This document shows, one piece after another, positions 10,144-21,100 of a stretch of 64,000 bases of DNA. Below the pieces are notes generated by a model. The model worked only from the letters and a program-made list of their open reading frames with translations. It was not told where the DNA came from and ran no database searches. The stretch's first letter is position 1. The number at the start of each line of letters is the position of its first letter. A program made the translations under genes and the position numbers. The DNA is from Enterobacter sp. 638 (GTDB taxonomy: Bacteria > Pseudomonadota > Gammaproteobacteria > Enterobacterales > Enterobacteriaceae). Where the stretch lies: contig NC_009436.1 of NCBI RefSeq assembly GCF_000016325.1, forward strand, positions 2,542,001 to 2,606,000. Direction: 5' to 3'.

Positions 10144-11214
10144 TTACACCGTCACAACAGGCACGCGCGGGGCCAACGCTGTTAACAGTTCATATCCTAC
10201 TGTGCCCGCCGCCGACGCAACGTCATCGACTTTCACCTCGTTGCCCCACAGTTCGACCGGAGAACCGATGCCTGCCTGCGGGCACGGCGTTAAGTCTATC
10301 GCCATCATATCCATTGAAATCGTACCCACGGTGCCGGTACGCACGCCGTCAATCCACACGGGCGTGCCGCTCGGCGCAAGACGCGGATAGCCGTCTGCGT
10401 AGCCCCCTGCCACAATCCCAATGCGCTGTTCGCCTGTTGAACGGTAGCGACTGCCGTAGCCCACGGTATCCCCCGCTTTCAGCGTCTGGATGCCGATGAT
10501 TTCGCTGCGCAACGTCATAACCGGTTTAAGCCCGCTGTTGGCGATGTCCTGCCACTGACCGGACGGCGATGCGCCATACAGCACAATTCCCGGGCGCACC
10601 CATTGATAATGCGCTTCCGGGTGCCAGAGCGTCGCGGCGGAATTCGACAGCGAACGCGCGCAGTCTAGCCCTTCTGCCGCCTGCTCAATCCGCGCCATGG
10701 CATTCGTAATGCCGTCTGGCTTTTCCGCGTCAGCGAAGTGCGCCATCAGCGTCATTTCACCGACGTTTTTGATCGCACGCAGCTGTTGCCAGACCGTGTT
10801 AACGCGTTCGGGCTGAAAGCCCAGGCGGTTCATGCCGCTGTTCATTTTGAGGTAGATATCGAGCGGCGAATGCAGTTTCGCATTTTGCAGCGCCTTGATT
10901 TGCCAGTTGCTGTGCACGCTGGTGGTCAGACGATACTTATCCAGCAGCGGCAGTTCGTCGGCGTGAAAGAAGCCTTCCAGCAGCAGAATCGGGCCTTTCC
11001 AGCCACGCTCACGCAGCAGGATCGCCTCTTCCAGATTCAGTAAGGCAAAACCATCAGTGGCGCTTAGCGCGCTCCAGATGGATTCAATACCATGGCCGTA
11101 GCCGTTGGCTTTTACAACCGACCAAACGCGGGAGCCTGGCGCAGCACGGCGGACAATCTGCAGGTTGTTTTTCAGGGCCTGCAAATCCAGCTGAGCCAGA
11201 ATAGGACGGGACAT
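10144..11214 (-). CDS. dadX: Catabolic alanine racemase DadX
   Basis: 356 residues, as in E. coli. A PLP-dependent racemase that converts L-alanine to D-alanine for oxidation by DadA. The PLP lysine motif VVKANGYGHG is at residues 33-42; the second-base Tyr region is VGYGSRYRS near residue 255, and SMDMMAIDLT is near residue 300. It lies 12 bases downstream of dadA in the same orientation, the known dadAX operon. The catabolic isozyme is assigned from this neighbour; alone it could not be told from Alr. Confidence 0.95.
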   Translation of the reverse strand: MSRPILAQLDLQALKNNLQIVRRAAPGSRVWSVVKANGYGHGIESIWSALSATDGFALLNLEEAILLRERGWKGPILLLEGFFHADELPLLDKYRLTTSVHSNWQIKALQNAKLHSPLDIYLKMNSGMNRLGFQPERVNTVWQQLRAIKNVGEMTLMAHFADAEKPDGITNAMARIEQAAEGLDCARSLSNSAATLWHPEAHYQWVRPGIVLYGASPSGQWQDIANSGLKPVMTLRSEIIGIQTLKAGDTVGYGSRYRSTGEQRIGIVAGGYADGYPRLAPSGTPVWIDGVRTGTVGTISMDMMAIDLTPCPQAGIGSPVELWGNEVKVDDVASAAGTVGYELLTALAPRVPVVTV

Positions 11215-11226
11215 GACAACTCCTTG

Positions 11227-12525
11227 TTAATTATGCGCGCCGTGCAAATGCTGTGGGCGAGATGGCGAAAAACCCGATTGATAGCGCGCAGCGCTTAAAT
11301 CATCGAACGGAATCGCCGGCGTACGGCCCGAAATCAAATCACTGAGCAACTGCCCCGAGCCGCAGGCCATCGTCCAGCCCAGCGTTCCGTGGCCCGTATT
11401 GGTCCATAAATTCTTAAACGGCGTGCGCCCGACAATAGGCGTGCCGTCCGGGGTCATCGGACGCAATCCCGTCCAGAAAGTGGCTTGTTCGATAAATCCT
11501 CCCCGAGGGAAGAGATCGCGCACCACCATCTCCAGGGTTTCGCGGCGCGGTTGCAGCAATTCCGTATTAAAACCGACAATTTCAGCCATGCCGCCCACGC
11601 GAATTCGGTTATCAAAGCGGGTGATGGCGATTTTGTAAGTTTCATCAAGGATAGTTGAAACTGGCGCGCCATTATCCTCTTTGACCGGGATTGTGAGCGA
11701 ATACCCTTTAAGGGGGTAGACCGGAATATCCAGCAGTCCCTTCAGCATCGCTGTGGAGTACGAACCAAACGCCATGACGTAACTGTCGGCTTTGATCACT
11801 TCATCGCCACATTTTACGCCGTAGATTTTTCCGCCTTCGGACAGCAATTTATCGACGGGGGTGTTGTAGCGGAACGTGACGCCAGCCTGCTCGCACATCT
11901 TCGCCAGACGCTGGGTGAAAAGCTGACAGTCGCCAGTTTCATCATTGGGCAGACGCAGCCCGCCAGTCAGTTTGTGCGCCACTTCGGCCAGCGCCGGTTC
12001 AACCTGTGCCAGTTGGCTCGCGTCGAGGAGTTGGTAAGGCACTCCGGCATCTTCCAGGACTGCGATATCGCGCGTGGCGTTTTCATACTGCTGTGCGGTG
12101 CGGAACAGCTGCAGCGTGCCGCCCTGACGCCCTTCGTACTCAATACCCGTTGACGCACGCAGCGTTTTCAGACAGTCGCGGCTGTACTCCGCCAGACGCA
12201 CCATACGGCCTTTGTTTTCCATGTAATGGCGAGTGTCGCAGTTGCGCAGCATCTGCCACATCCACTTGAGTTGAGACGGCGTGCCATCAAGGCTGATCGC
12301 CAGCGGAGCATGGCGCTGGAACATCCATTTAATCGCTTTTAACGGAACGCCGGGTGCTGCCCACGGCGCAGCGTAACCGGGGGAAATCTGCCCGGCATTT
12401 GCTGCACTGGTCTCAAGCGCTGATCCCGGCTCACGATCAATGACGGTCACCTCATGTCCAGCCTGACATAAATACCAAGCGCTGGTCACGCCAACGACTC
12501 CACTTCCCAGGACGACAACACGCAT
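11227..12525 (-). CDS. dadA: D-amino acid dehydrogenase, small subunit DadA
   Basis: 432 residues, as in E. coli. A membrane-associated FAD enzyme that oxidises D-alanine to pyruvate and ammonia and passes electrons to the respiratory chain. The N-terminal Rossmann motif [15 protein letters not shown] binds FAD; the acidic residue that binds the ribose is in VTVIDRE. The C-terminal end has [19 protein letters not shown], typical of the DAO family. It is first gene of dadAX. A well-formed CRP site about 90 bases upstream agrees with the known CRP control of dadA. Confidence 0.95.
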   Translation of the reverse strand: MRVVVLGSGVVGVTSAWYLCQAGHEVTVIDREPGSALETSAANAGQISPGYAAPWAAPGVPLKAIKWMFQRHAPLAISLDGTPSQLKWMWQMLRNCDTRHYMENKGRMVRLAEYSRDCLKTLRASTGIEYEGRQGGTLQLFRTAQQYENATRDIAVLEDAGVPYQLLDASQLAQVEPALAEVAHKLTGGLRLPNDETGDCQLFTQRLAKMCEQAGVTFRYNTPVDKLLSEGGKIYGVKCGDEVIKADSYVMAFGSYSTAMLKGLLDIPVYPLKGYSLTIPVKEDNGAPVSTILDETYKIAITRFDNRIRVGGMAEIVGFNTELLQPRRETLEMVVRDLFPRGGFIEQATFWTGLRPMTPDGTPIVGRTPFKNLWTNTGHGTLGWTMACGSGQLLSDLISGRTPAIPFDDLSAARYQSGFSPSRPQHLHGAHN

Positions 12526-12613
12526 ATCGGCTCCATTATGTGCAAAAGAATAATCATCTAATTACAGATTGATAACCTAGTTGAAAATATTATTCAACAT
12601 ACGACTTTTTTAT

Positions 12614-12629
12614 GGTGACTTACCTCACA
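12614..12629 (-). promoter_or_regulatory. CRP binding site for dadAX
   Basis: GGTGA-N6-TCACA, one mismatch from the CRP consensus TGTGA-N6-TCACA. It lies 89-104 bases upstream of the dadA start codon. Confidence 0.7.
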
Positions 12630-12788
12630 CCTTCCCTGACAGACTGGGAGAGGGGTAATCTGGGATCTCGTGCTACGCTTTATCGTTAACCAGCAGAATG
12701 CTCTGTCGACGTGACGTTTTCTATCAGATCAGAAACGCGAAATCGTAAAGAAAACATTTCTGCGCCAGCACGTTTTTGAAAGCGTTGT

Positions 12789-12799
12789 TCTATGCTTGA
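12789..12799 (+). promoter_or_regulatory. Sigma-S type -10 element of ycgB
   Basis: TCTATGCTTGA closely matches the RpoS extended -10 consensus KCTAYRCTTAA. The implied start site near 12805 gives a leader of about 40 bases. E. coli ycgB is strongly RpoS dependent. Confidence 0.65.
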
Positions 12800-12846
12800 A
12801 AGGAGGCTCTCCAGACAGAGAGAGCACCGACAACGAGGGCGCGCTA

Positions 12847-14379
12847 ATGGCTACCATTGATTCGATGAACAAGGACAGCACACGTCTCAGCGATGGACCC
12901 GACTGGACCTTTGAATTACTCGATGTTTACCTGGCCGAGATTGACCGGGTAGCCAAACTGTATCGGCTGGATACCTACCCCCACCAGATTGAAGTGATTA
13001 CCTCCGAACAGATGATGGACGCCTATTCCAGCGTCGGGATGCCTATCAACTATCCTCACTGGTCATTCGGCAAAAAATTCATTGAGACAGAGCGGCTCTA
13101 CAAACATGGTCAGCAAGGGCTGGCGTATGAAATCGTTATCAACTCAAATCCGTGTATTGCCTATCTGATGGAAGAAAATACCATCACTATGCAGGCGTTG
13201 GTGATGGCGCATGCCTGTTACGGGCACAACTCCTTCTTCAAAAATAACTATTTGTTCCGCAGCTGGACCGATGCCAGCTCGATTGTCGATTATCTGATTT
13301 TCGCACGGAAATACATTACCGAGTGCGAAGAACGCTACGGCGTGGATGAAGTGGAGAAACTGCTCGACTCCTGTCATGCGCTGATGAATTACGGCGTTGA
13401 TCGCTACAAACGCCCGCAAAAAATCTCTCTGCAGGAAGAAAAAGCACGGCAGAAAAGTCGTGAAGAGTATCTGCAAAGCCAGGTAAATATGCTGTGGCGC
13501 ACCCTGCCGAAACGCGAAGAAGAAAAAACCGTTGCCGAAGCACGGCGTTATCCTTCCGAGCCGCAGGAGAACATTCTCTACTTTATGGAAAAAAACGCGC
13601 CGCTGCTTGAACCCTGGCAGCGTGAAATCCTGCGCATCGTGCGTAAGGTGAGCCAGTATTTCTATCCGCAGAAACAGACGCAGGTGATGAATGAGGGGTG
13701 GGCAACGTTCTGGCACTACACCATTCTCAATCATCTGTACGACGAAGGGAAAGTGACCGAACGCTTTATGTTGGAGTTCCTGCACAGCCACACCAACGTG
13801 GTGTTCCAGCCGCCTTACAACAGCCCGTGGTATAGCGGGATTAACCCATATGCGCTCGGGTTTGCGATGTTCCAGGACATCAAACGCATTTGTCAGTCGC
13901 CGACGGAAGAGGATAAATACTGGTTCCCGGATATTGCCGGATCAGACTGGCTGGAAACGCTGCATTTTGCGATGCGCGACTTCAAAGACGAGAGCTTTAT
14001 CAGCCAGTTTATGTCGCCAAAGATTATGCGTGATTTCCGCTTCTTTACGGTGCTGGATGACGATCACAACAATTATCTCGAAATCTCAGCGATTCACAAC
14101 GAAGAGGGTTACCGTGAAATCCGCTCGCGCCTTTCCTCACAGTATAACTTGAGCAATCTGGAGCCGAATATCCAGGTCTGGAATGTGGATCTGCGCGGCG
14201 ACCGCTCCTTGACGCTGCGGTATATTCCGCATAATCGTGCGCCGCTGGATAAAGGGCGCAAAGAGGTGCTCAAGCATGTTCATCGCCTGTGGGGTTTTGA
14301 CGTGATGATGGAGCAACAAAACGAAGATGGTAGCGTGGAATTACTGGAACGTTGCCCGGCGCGTACTAACTCTCTCTAA
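12847..14379 (+). CDS. ycgB: SpoVR-family protein YcgB
   Basis: 510 residues from this ATG, exactly the E. coli YcgB length; the N-terminus MATIDSMNKD matches. A cytoplasmic protein of the SpoVR family with no agreed biochemical role. In many enterobacteria and other proteobacteria it is co-regulated with YeaG and YeaH in stationary phase. Conserved family segments here include HACYGHNSFFKNNYLF near residue 122 and VMNEGWATFWHY near residue 282; the His/Glu-rich patches suggest a metal site (inference). There is a reading-frame extension to 12796, but it has no homology-like features and overlaps the promoter. Confidence 0.92.
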   Translation: MATIDSMNKDSTRLSDGPDWTFELLDVYLAEIDRVAKLYRLDTYPHQIEVITSEQMMDAYSSVGMPINYPHWSFGKKFIETERLYKHGQQGLAYEIVINSNPCIAYLMEENTITMQALVMAHACYGHNSFFKNNYLFRSWTDASSIVDYLIFARKYITECEERYGVDEVEKLLDSCHALMNYGVDRYKRPQKISLQEEKARQKSREEYLQSQVNMLWRTLPKREEEKTVAEARRYPSEPQENILYFMEKNAPLLEPWQREILRIVRKVSQYFYPQKQTQVMNEGWATFWHYTILNHLYDEGKVTERFMLEFLHSHTNVVFQPPYNSPWYSGINPYALGFAMFQDIKRICQSPTEEDKYWFPDIAGSDWLETLHFAMRDFKDESFISQFMSPKIMRDFRFFTVLDDDHNNYLEISAIHNEEGYREIRSRLSSQYNLSNLEPNIQVWNVDLRGDRSLTLRYIPHNRAPLDKGRKEVLKHVHRLWGFDVMMEQQNEDGSVELLERCPARTNSL

Positions 14380-14388
14380 AATACCGCT

Positions 14389-14420
14389 AAAAAAAAGCCT
14401 CTCATTTGAGAGGCTTTTTA
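14389..14420. terminator. Bidirectional terminator between ycgB and fadR
   Basis: The stem AAGCCTCTC...GAGAGGCTT has an A-tract before it and a T-tract after it, and it lies between two convergent stop codons. Confidence 0.85.
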
Positions 14421-14423
14421 CTG

Positions 14424-15143
14424 TTAATGTCCGTGAATCGCCAAATCGCCGGGCAGATTCTTCTGCATACGGTGCCAGATCTCGCCGCTATCACGACCGT
14501 AGCGACGTACCGTTTCGTACACCTGATCGTGCATCCCCTCGGAACAGATTTCGCTGAGCTTATGATAGAAGCCGAGCGCCAGGCTGCGGGCTTCAGGATT
14601 GGCGAAATAGTGACGTCCAATGCGGGTATACAGTCCTTTCATGCCGTTGATAATCAGCCCGTAAATCGGGTTACCTGAGGCAAACGCCAGACCACGGAAA
14701 ATGTTGTAGTCCAGCGTCGCAAAGGCGTCGGCATGATCTTCAATGGCATTCGCCGTCGCCAATACTTCCAGCGCCTTATCGGGATGCTGGCGGAAGGCGG
14801 TACGAATAAAAATGGTCGAGATATTGGTGCGCACTGACAGCAGATTATCAATCAGCTGAGGAACACTTTCATGATCGAGGCGTGCGAGCGTTTCAAGAAT
14901 ATTCAGACCCGACGTTTCCCAGAAGTTGTTCACTTTGGTGGGTTTGCCGTGCTGAATGGTCAACCAGCCATCACGTGCCAGACGCTGTAACACTTCGCGT
15001 AAGGTGGTTCGTGTGACGCCAATAAGTTCAGAGAGTTCGCGTTCAGCGGGAAGAATCGTTCCAGGCGCAAAACGGTTATTCCAGATGCTTTCAATGATGT
15101 ACTCTTCAGCGAAACCCGCCGGGCTTTGCGCCTTTATGACCAT
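14424..15143 (-). CDS. fadR: Fatty acid regulator FadR
   Basis: 239 residues, as in E. coli. A GntR-family transcription factor that represses fatty-acid degradation genes and activates fabA and fabB; long-chain acyl-CoA releases it from DNA. The N-terminal winged helix contains [25 protein letters not shown] (residues ~30-55), where the recognition helix is TRTTLREV. The C-terminal all-helical FCD/FadR-C domain binds acyl-CoA. It is divergent from nhaB. Its target fadD is in this same window and carries an FadR-type operator. Confidence 0.96.
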   Translation of the reverse strand: MVIKAQSPAGFAEEYIIESIWNNRFAPGTILPAERELSELIGVTRTTLREVLQRLARDGWLTIQHGKPTKVNNFWETSGLNILETLARLDHESVPQLIDNLLSVRTNISTIFIRTAFRQHPDKALEVLATANAIEDHADAFATLDYNIFRGLAFASGNPIYGLIINGMKGLYTRIGRHYFANPEARSLALGFYHKLSEICSEGMHDQVYETVRRYGRDSGEIWHRMQKNLPGDLAIHGH

Positions 15144-15343
15144 AGTGAGATTTCCATTACACAGCTTTAGCTAATGGACTCATCATACCAGAGGCTTGCT
15201 AAGGCAGGTAGCGCAGCGAAGACGGAAAAAAGGGATCACTGTTTCATTTTTATCAAATACCCATCCCTGCCCGCGTGGGGTATTCACGCCGATTATGCGT
15301 ATAATAATGTTTTGCTTAACTTTGGCGGGGAAGGAAGTCTGTC

Positions 15344-16882
15344 GTGGAAATTTCTTATGGGCGCGCCCTGTGGCGCAATTTTTTAGGCCAGTCTCCTGAC
15401 TGGTACAAGCTGACGCTGCTTGCTTTTCTGATTATTAACCCGCTGGTGTTCATCTTTCAGCCGTTTATGGCCGGATGGCTGCTGGTCGCCGAGTTTATCT
15501 TTACGCTGGCGATGGCACTGAAGTGTTATCCGCTGCTGCCTGGCGGCCTGCTGGCGATTGAAGCCGTTGTCATCGGCATGACCAGCGCCGAACGGGTGAA
15601 AGACGAACTGGCGACCAACCTTGAAGTGCTCTTGCTATTGATGTTTATGGTGGCAGGGATTTACTTCATGAAGCAGTTATTACTCTTCATCTTTACCCGC
15701 CTGCTGCTGAGTATTCGCTCCAAAACGGTGCTCTCTCTCTCGTTCTGCCTGGCTGCTGCGTTTCTCTCCGCGTTCCTCGACGCCCTGACCGTGGTGGCTG
15801 TGGTGATTAGCGTCGCAATCGGATTTTACGGCATTTACCACCGCGTCGCGTCGTCCAGCAGCGATAACGATCTTCAGGATGACAGCCAGCTCGACGTCAA
15901 CAAGCGTGACGTTCTGGAACAATTCCGCGCATTCTTGCGCAGCCTGATGATGCATGCAGGTGTGGGGACTGCGCTGGGCGGTGTGATGACGATGGTCGGG
16001 GAGCCACAAAACCTGATTATTGCGAAAGCCGCTGGGTGGAATTTCACCGAGTTCTTTTTGCGCGTCGCGCCCGTCAGCGTGCCTGTTTTTATCTGCGGAA
16101 TGCTGACCTGTTTCCTGCTCGAAAGGACAAAAACCTTCGGCTACGGCGTGCAGCTTCCTGGAGCGGTACGCGATGTGCTGCATGAGTTCGACCTGAAAAG
16201 CCGCAGCCAGCGTACCCGTCAGGAAAAGCTGGCCTTAATCGCACAAGGGATTATCGGTGCATGGCTGATCTTCGCTCTGGCATTTCATCTGGCGGAGGTG
16301 GGTTTAATCGGCCTGTCGGTGATTATTCTGGCGACGTCCTTTACGGGCGTGACTGATGAGCACGCGATCGGCAAGGCTTTTACCGAAGCGCTGCCCTTCA
16401 CCGCCCTGCTGGCCGTCTTCTTTGCCATCGTGGCGGTGATTATCGACCAGCAGTTGTTCACGCCCATTATTCACTTCGTGTTGCAGGCCTCGCCAGATTC
16501 GCAGCTGTCGCTGTTTTATCTGTTTAATGGTCTGCTGTCGTCGATCTCGGATAACGTGTTTGTCGGTTCGGTGTATATCAACGAAGCGAAGACGGCTCTG
16601 GAGAGCGGTGCGATTGGCATCAACCAATTTGAGCTGCTGGCGGTGGCGATTAATACCGGGACTAACCTGCCTTCTGTCGCGACACCGAATGGTCAGGCGG
16701 CCTTTTTGTTCCTGTTGACGTCTGCTCTCGCACCACTCATTCGACTTTCCTATGGAAGAATGGTGTGGATGGCGCTGCCTTATACGGTCGTATTAACGCT
16801 GGTAGGTTTGCTGTGCGTCAAATTTACCCTCATTCCCTATACGCAATGGCTCATGCAAATAGGTATACTGGCGGCGCATTAA
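15344..16882 (+). CDS. nhaB: Sodium/proton antiporter NhaB
   Basis: 512 residues (E. coli 513). A polytopic inner-membrane protein that exports Na+ in exchange for protons. Family features: the N-terminus [56 protein letters not shown], and near the C-terminus [20 protein letters not shown]. The start codon is GTG preceded by AAGGAAG, and it matches the E. coli N-terminus. A longer upstream reading frame is not needed. Confidence 0.95.
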   Translation: MEISYGRALWRNFLGQSPDWYKLTLLAFLIINPLVFIFQPFMAGWLLVAEFIFTLAMALKCYPLLPGGLLAIEAVVIGMTSAERVKDELATNLEVLLLLMFMVAGIYFMKQLLLFIFTRLLLSIRSKTVLSLSFCLAAAFLSAFLDALTVVAVVISVAIGFYGIYHRVASSSSDNDLQDDSQLDVNKRDVLEQFRAFLRSLMMHAGVGTALGGVMTMVGEPQNLIIAKAAGWNFTEFFLRVAPVSVPVFICGMLTCFLLERTKTFGYGVQLPGAVRDVLHEFDLKSRSQRTRQEKLALIAQGIIGAWLIFALAFHLAEVGLIGLSVIILATSFTGVTDEHAIGKAFTEALPFTALLAVFFAIVAVIIDQQLFTPIIHFVLQASPDSQLSLFYLFNGLLSSISDNVFVGSVYINEAKTALESGAIGINQFELLAVAINTGTNLPSVATPNGQAAFLFLLTSALAPLIRLSYGRMVWMALPYTVVLTLVGLLCVKFTLIPYTQWLMQIGILAAH

Positions 16883-16892
16883 GTCCCTGATA

Positions 16893-16918
16893 TCGGGCAG
16901 TTCGCTGCCCGGTTTGGC
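16893..16918 (+). terminator. Probable terminator of nhaB
   Basis: CGGGCAG-ttcg-CTGCCCG (16894-16911) with a stable UUCG loop, followed by a short T-rich tail. Confidence 0.6.
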
Positions 16919-17026
16919 TTTCTGCATTATAAATATCCAATTACGCTTTATTTTGCCAGGAGCAGGTGGCGCATAAAACGTTTTGGTTTACACTGCGCTT
17001 TCTAAGCAAGTTCCAGGGAAATAATT

Positions 17027-17563
17027 ATGTTGCGATATTTGAACCAGTGCTCTCGCGGTCGCGGGGCGTGGTTGTTGATGGCCCTGACCGCCTTTGCGCT
17101 GGAAATGGTAGCGCTTTGGTTCCAGCATGTGATGTTGCTGAAACCATGTGTGTTATGTATTTACGAACGTTGTGCGCTTTTCGGCATTATGGGTGCAGGG
17201 CTTGTCGGTGCAATTGCTCCGAAATCACCGCTACGCTACGCCGGGATCGCTATCTGGTTATACAGTGCCTGGAAAGGCATTGAGCTTGCGTGGCAGCACA
17301 CTGCAATGCAGCTGCATCCTTCGCCGTTCTTAACCTGTGATTTTGCCGCTCGCTTCCCAAGCTGGCTGCCGCTGGACAAATGGCTGCCGCAGGTATTCGT
17401 TGCTTCAGGTGATTGCTCCGTACGTCAGTGGGAATTCCTGACGCTGGAGATGCCGCAGTGGCTGGTGGGTATTTTTGTTGCCTACTTCGTCATAGCGCTG
17501 CTGGTGCTGATTGCACAACCGTTCAAGCCGAAACAACGAGACTTGTTCGGTCGTTTGAAATAA
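17027..17563 (+). CDS. dsbB: Disulfide bond oxidoreductase DsbB
   Basis: 178 residues (E. coli 176). A four-helix inner-membrane protein that reoxidises DsbA and passes electrons to quinone. The first redox pair is in [10 protein letters not shown] near residues 41-44. The second pair lies in the second periplasmic loop: Cys of [10 protein letters not shown] and Cys of SGDCSVRQW. The Arg of the quinone-binding segment IYERCALF is present. The ATG follows TTCCAGGGAAATAATT. A terminator overlaps its stop codon. Confidence 0.96.
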   Translation: MLRYLNQCSRGRGAWLLMALTAFALEMVALWFQHVMLLKPCVLCIYERCALFGIMGAGLVGAIAPKSPLRYAGIAIWLYSAWKGIELAWQHTAMQLHPSPFLTCDFAARFPSWLPLDKWLPQVFVASGDCSVRQWEFLTLEMPQWLVGIFVAYFVIALLVLIAQPFKPKQRDLFGRLK

Positions 17564-17585
17564 CCCGCCTCGGCGGGTTTTTTTA
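17562..17585. terminator. Terminator overlapping the dsbB stop codon
   Basis: AACCCGCC-tc-GGCGGGTT followed by a T-tract. The stem begins within the dsbB stop codon and the T-tract runs into the ycgN stop codon, so the two convergent genes are packed around one hairpin. Confidence 0.85.
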
Positions 17586-18026
17586 TGCCCGCTTGGGATG
17601 ATTCAGAATATGATCTTCCCAGTCCTGCACTTCAGATTCTTTCACCGCTATATGTCGAACCGAAATACGCTCGCCATGCATCTCCACTTTTGAACCGGTG
17701 AGCAGCGGATGCCAGGTCGGTAACCCTTTCCCCTCGGCCAGCAGACGATATGCGCAGGTATGCGGCAACCATTCAAACGTGGGGAGATTATCGCGCGTCA
17801 GCTTGATGCAATCAGGCTCGTACTCAAAACGACGCTCATAGTTACGGCACTGGCAGGTTTTGATATTCAACTGCTTGCACGCGACGTTGGTAAAATAGAT
17901 TTCGTCGGAGTCCTCATCCATCAGCTTATGCAGGCAGCATTGTCCGCAGCCGTCACACAGCGATTCCCACTGCACGTCGGTCATTTCGTCGAGAGTTTTG
18001 CTTTGCCAGAAAGGGATTTCGCTCAT
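17583..18026 (-). CDS. ycgN: UPF0260 cysteine-cluster protein YcgN
   Basis: 147 residues from the ATG at 18026, the start that fits the common family N-terminus MS(D/E)xPFWQ; a GTG five codons upstream (18041) is possible and would mirror the longer E. coli annotation. The protein has a dense Cys cluster, [12 protein letters not shown] near residues 22-33, a [17 protein letters not shown] segment, and two later single cysteines, DCIKL and HTCAYRL. This pattern is typical of YkgJ/YcgN-type proteins thought to bind Zn or an Fe-S cluster. No function is established. Confidence 0.9.
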   Translation of the reverse strand: MSEIPFWQSKTLDEMTDVQWESLCDGCGQCCLHKLMDEDSDEIYFTNVACKQLNIKTCQCRNYERRFEYEPDCIKLTRDNLPTFEWLPHTCAYRLLAEGKGLPTWHPLLTGSKVEMHGERISVRHIAVKESEVQDWEDHILNHPKRA

Positions 18027-18090
18027 AAGGATGATGTCCACACGTCAACAGAAAGCGCACCTTATAACGAGTCTGGCACGTGGATGCAAG

Positions 18091-18117
18091 TTTTGCCGCC
18101 GATTAAAGGCGGCAAAA
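18091..18117 (-). terminator. Intrinsic terminator of ycgM
   Basis: Perfect stem TTTTGCCGCC-N7-GGCGGCAAAA immediately downstream of ycgM on the minus strand. Confidence 0.75.
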
Positions 18118-18122
18118 GGATT

Positions 18123-18782
18123 TTACAGCACGCGGGTTTTAACAGACTGGCCGTTAAATTCGATGTCGAGTTCATCGCCACTGCTAAGCGGACCGACCCC
18201 TTCCGGCGTGCCGGTGAGAATGACATCGCCCGGTTTAAGGGTGAAGTAGCGGCTCATGTAGGCGATGAGCGGCAGGATTTTATGGATCATATCGGCTGTA
18301 TTGCCCTGCTGGCGGATATCGCCGTTCACTTTCAAGCTGAGCGACGTATTCTGCGGATCGGCTTTAAAGTCAGCCGTCGGGATAAAACCGGAAATCGGGC
18401 AAGAATTATCAAATCCTTTGGCCTTTTCCCATGGCTGCCCGGCTTTCTTCATTTTGCCCTGCACATCGCGAAGCGTCAGATCCAGCGCAATGCCGTATCC
18501 CGCAATCGCTTTCTGCACATGCTCTTCTGAGGCCTGGCGCAGCGTCGCGCCAATCAGCACGGCCAGTTCAACTTCATGATGAACCGACCCCAGTCCCTGC
18601 GGCAACGCCAGCGGCTGGCGAATATCACACAGCGCGGTTTCGGGTTTAATAAACAAAACCGGTTCGTCTGGCACGGCACTGCCCATTTCCTGAATGTGCT
18701 TCGCATAATTACTGCCAACACAAACGACTTTACTCACAGGATAATCCAGTAATGCGCCTTGCCAGTTATGATGCTGATACAT
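18123..18782 (-). CDS. ycgM: Fumarylacetoacetate hydrolase-family protein YcgM
   Basis: 219 residues, the E. coli length. The second of two adjacent ATGs is chosen because AGGGG lies seven bases upstream of it and only one base from the first. The FAH fold binds a divalent metal through the Glu pair in HHEVELAVLIG (near residue 70) and the Asp in LDLTLRDVQ (near residue 101); the C-terminal GDVILTGTPEGVGPL is the family signature. Members hydrolyse acylpyruvates or decarboxylate oxaloacetate. The physiological substrate here is not known from sequence. Confidence 0.93.
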   Translation of the reverse strand: MYQHHNWQGALLDYPVSKVVCVGSNYAKHIQEMGSAVPDEPVLFIKPETALCDIRQPLALPQGLGSVHHEVELAVLIGATLRQASEEHVQKAIAGYGIALDLTLRDVQGKMKKAGQPWEKAKGFDNSCPISGFIPTADFKADPQNTSLSLKVNGDIRQQGNTADMIHKILPLIAYMSRYFTLKPGDVILTGTPEGVGPLSSGDELDIEFNGQSVKTRVL

Positions 18783-18829
18783 GCTCATCCCCTAAACGGT
18801 TGATATATCATCCTCGGATTTCTCCGGCG

Positions 18830-19105
18830 TTAATTTTTCCCTTCGCCTTCGAGATGCTGTTTTAATAAATTCTCAGGCGGTGGCGGAAGCTGTAAATAAT
18901 AACCCTGATCTTTCAATGCGGTTTTGACTTTTTCCAGATCGGCGTTGACCAGCTGCTTGCGCCCGTCCAACGGCAACAGCATCGCCAACTGTGGCGTGCC
19001 GAACCCTTTCATTAATTCTTCAGGCACACGGGAAAAATCATCTCTCTTTTCGACATAAAGATAGGTCTGGTCGCGTTTAGCACTTCGATAGATCACACAA
19101 AACAT
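18830..19105 (-). CDS. ycgL: YcgL-family protein
   Basis: 91 residues from the ATG that begins [20 protein letters not shown], the conserved N-terminus of the family. The reading frame runs open for 55 more codons upstream, but that part is unlike the family and overlaps the start of minC. The core [21 protein letters not shown] and the [15 protein letters not shown] segment are characteristic. A small soluble alpha/beta protein of unknown function, divergent from minC; the min promoters must lie within or beside this gene. Confidence 0.9.
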   Translation of the reverse strand: MFCVIYRSAKRDQTYLYVEKRDDFSRVPEELMKGFGTPQLAMLLPLDGRKQLVNADLEKVKTALKDQGYYLQLPPPPENLLKQHLEGEGKN

Positions 19106-19169
19106 GTTTTTACTCTGAATTAACGGGTGGTTGCTTGCCTCAATATACCAGTGACTATAACATGCCTGA

Positions 19170-19937
<768 letters not shown>

Positions 19938-19959
19938 TCCCTTTTAACAAGGAATTTCT

Positions 19960-20772
19960 ATGGCACGCATTATTGTTGTGACTTCGGGTAAAGGAGGCGT
20001 TGGCAAGACCACCTCCAGCGCGGCCATCGCTACTGGTTTGGCCCAGAAGGGAAAGAAAACCGTTGTTATCGATTTCGATATCGGCCTGCGTAATCTGGAT
20101 TTGATTATGGGCTGCGAGCGTCGCGTGGTGTATGACTTCGTCAACGTCATTCAAGGCGACGCCACGTTAAATCAGGCGATGATTAAAGATAAGCGCACCG
20201 AGAACCTCTTTATCCTGCCTGCTTCTCAGACGCGTGATAAAGATGCTCTAACTCGCGAAGGCGTTGAAAAAGTCCTCGAAGAATTGAAGAAAATGGAATT
20301 CGATTTCGTTGTCTGTGATTCACCAGCAGGTATCGAAACCGGTGCGTTGATGGCGCTCTACTTCGCTGATGAAGCGATCATCACCACTAACCCTGAAGTG
20401 TCGTCCGTGCGTGACTCTGACCGAATCCTGGGAATCCTGGCGTCCAAATCCCGCCGTGCGGAAAATGGTCAGGAACCCATCAAAGAACACCTGCTGCTGA
20501 CCCGTTATAATCCGGGTCGTGTCAACAAAGGTGACATGCTTAGCATGGAAGACGTACTCGAGATCCTGCGTATCAAACTGCTGGGCGTGATTCCGGAAGA
20601 TCAGTCCGTATTGCGCGCCTCTAACCAGGGTGAGCCTGTGATCCTCGACATCATGGCAGACGCGGGTAAAGCCTACGCTGATACCGTTGACCGTCTGTTG
20701 GGAGAAGAACGTCCTTTCCGCTTCATTGAAGAAGAGAAGAAAGGTTTCCTCAAACGCCTGTTCGGAGGATAA
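19960..20772 (+). CDS. minD: Septum-site ATPase MinD
   Basis: 270 residues, as in E. coli. A ParA-family ATPase with the deviant Walker A motif SGKGGVGKTT (signature Lys11, catalytic Lys16). The switch regions are DFDIGLRNLD and VVCDSPAGIE. The C-terminal amphipathic membrane-targeting helix is KKGFLKRLFGG. It dimerises with ATP on the membrane, recruits MinC, and is released when MinE stimulates hydrolysis. 22 bases separate it from minC and 3 from minE. Confidence 0.98.
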   Translation: MARIIVVTSGKGGVGKTTSSAAIATGLAQKGKKTVVIDFDIGLRNLDLIMGCERRVVYDFVNVIQGDATLNQAMIKDKRTENLFILPASQTRDKDALTREGVEKVLEELKKMEFDFVVCDSPAGIETGALMALYFADEAIITTNPEVSSVRDSDRILGILASKSRRAENGQEPIKEHLLLTRYNPGRVNKGDMLSMEDVLEILRIKLLGVIPEDQSVLRASNQGEPVILDIMADAGKAYADTVDRLLGEERPFRFIEEEKKGFLKRLFGG

Positions 20773-20775
20773 GTT

Positions 20776-21045
20776 ATGGCATTACTGGACTTTTTTCTCT
20801 CGCGGAAAAAAAGCACCGCTAACATCGCAAAAGAGCGACTGCAAATTATCGTCGCGGAACGTCGCCGTAGCGATGCAGAACCGCACTATTTGCCGCAGCT
20901 GCGCAAAGACATTCTGGAAGTGATTTGTAAGTACGTGCAGATCGATCCGGAAATGGTCACCGTGCAGCTTGAGCAAAAGGACGGGGATATTTCGATTCTG
21001 GAGTTGAACGTCACGCTGCCAGAAGCAGAAGAGTCGCGTCCCTAG
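20776..21045 (+). CDS. minE: Cell-division topological specificity factor MinE
   Basis: 89 residues (E. coli 88). The N-terminal membrane-targeting and anti-MinC segment is [23 protein letters not shown], including the MinD-contact helix. The C-terminal dimerisation domain starts near residue 35 and contains [14 protein letters not shown]. It drives the pole-to-pole oscillation of MinD and so keeps the mid-cell free for FtsZ. The SD GGAGG overlaps the minD stop region, consistent with coupled translation. Confidence 0.97.
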
Positions 21046-21062
21046 ACGTGTGACGGATAATT

Positions 21063-21092
21063 AACCCCGGCGTCGCGTCGCGTGCCGGGGTT
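21063..21092. terminator. Terminator between minE and rnd
   Basis: AACCCCGGC-N12-GCCGGGGTT, a strong hairpin between convergent genes. Only a weak T-rich tail follows on either side. Confidence 0.65.
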
Positions 21093-21100
21093 ATCATTTC

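Larger units (their letters stand above)
12526..12846. promoter_or_regulatory. Divergent control region between dadA and ycgB
   Basis: 321 bases without a gene. It holds the CRP site at 12614-12629 and the sigma-S -10 of ycgB at 12789-12799. In E. coli Lrp also binds here for dadAX; the AT-rich stretch 12540-12612 could hold such sites, but I cannot resolve individual Lrp boxes. Upstream in-frame codons exist from 12796, but the conserved YcgB protein starts at 12847. Confidence 0.6.

Noticed and set aside
13144..13791. 215-codon open frame antisense to ycgB
   Set aside because: A shadow of the conserved YcgB coding sequence; no domain features and no SD.
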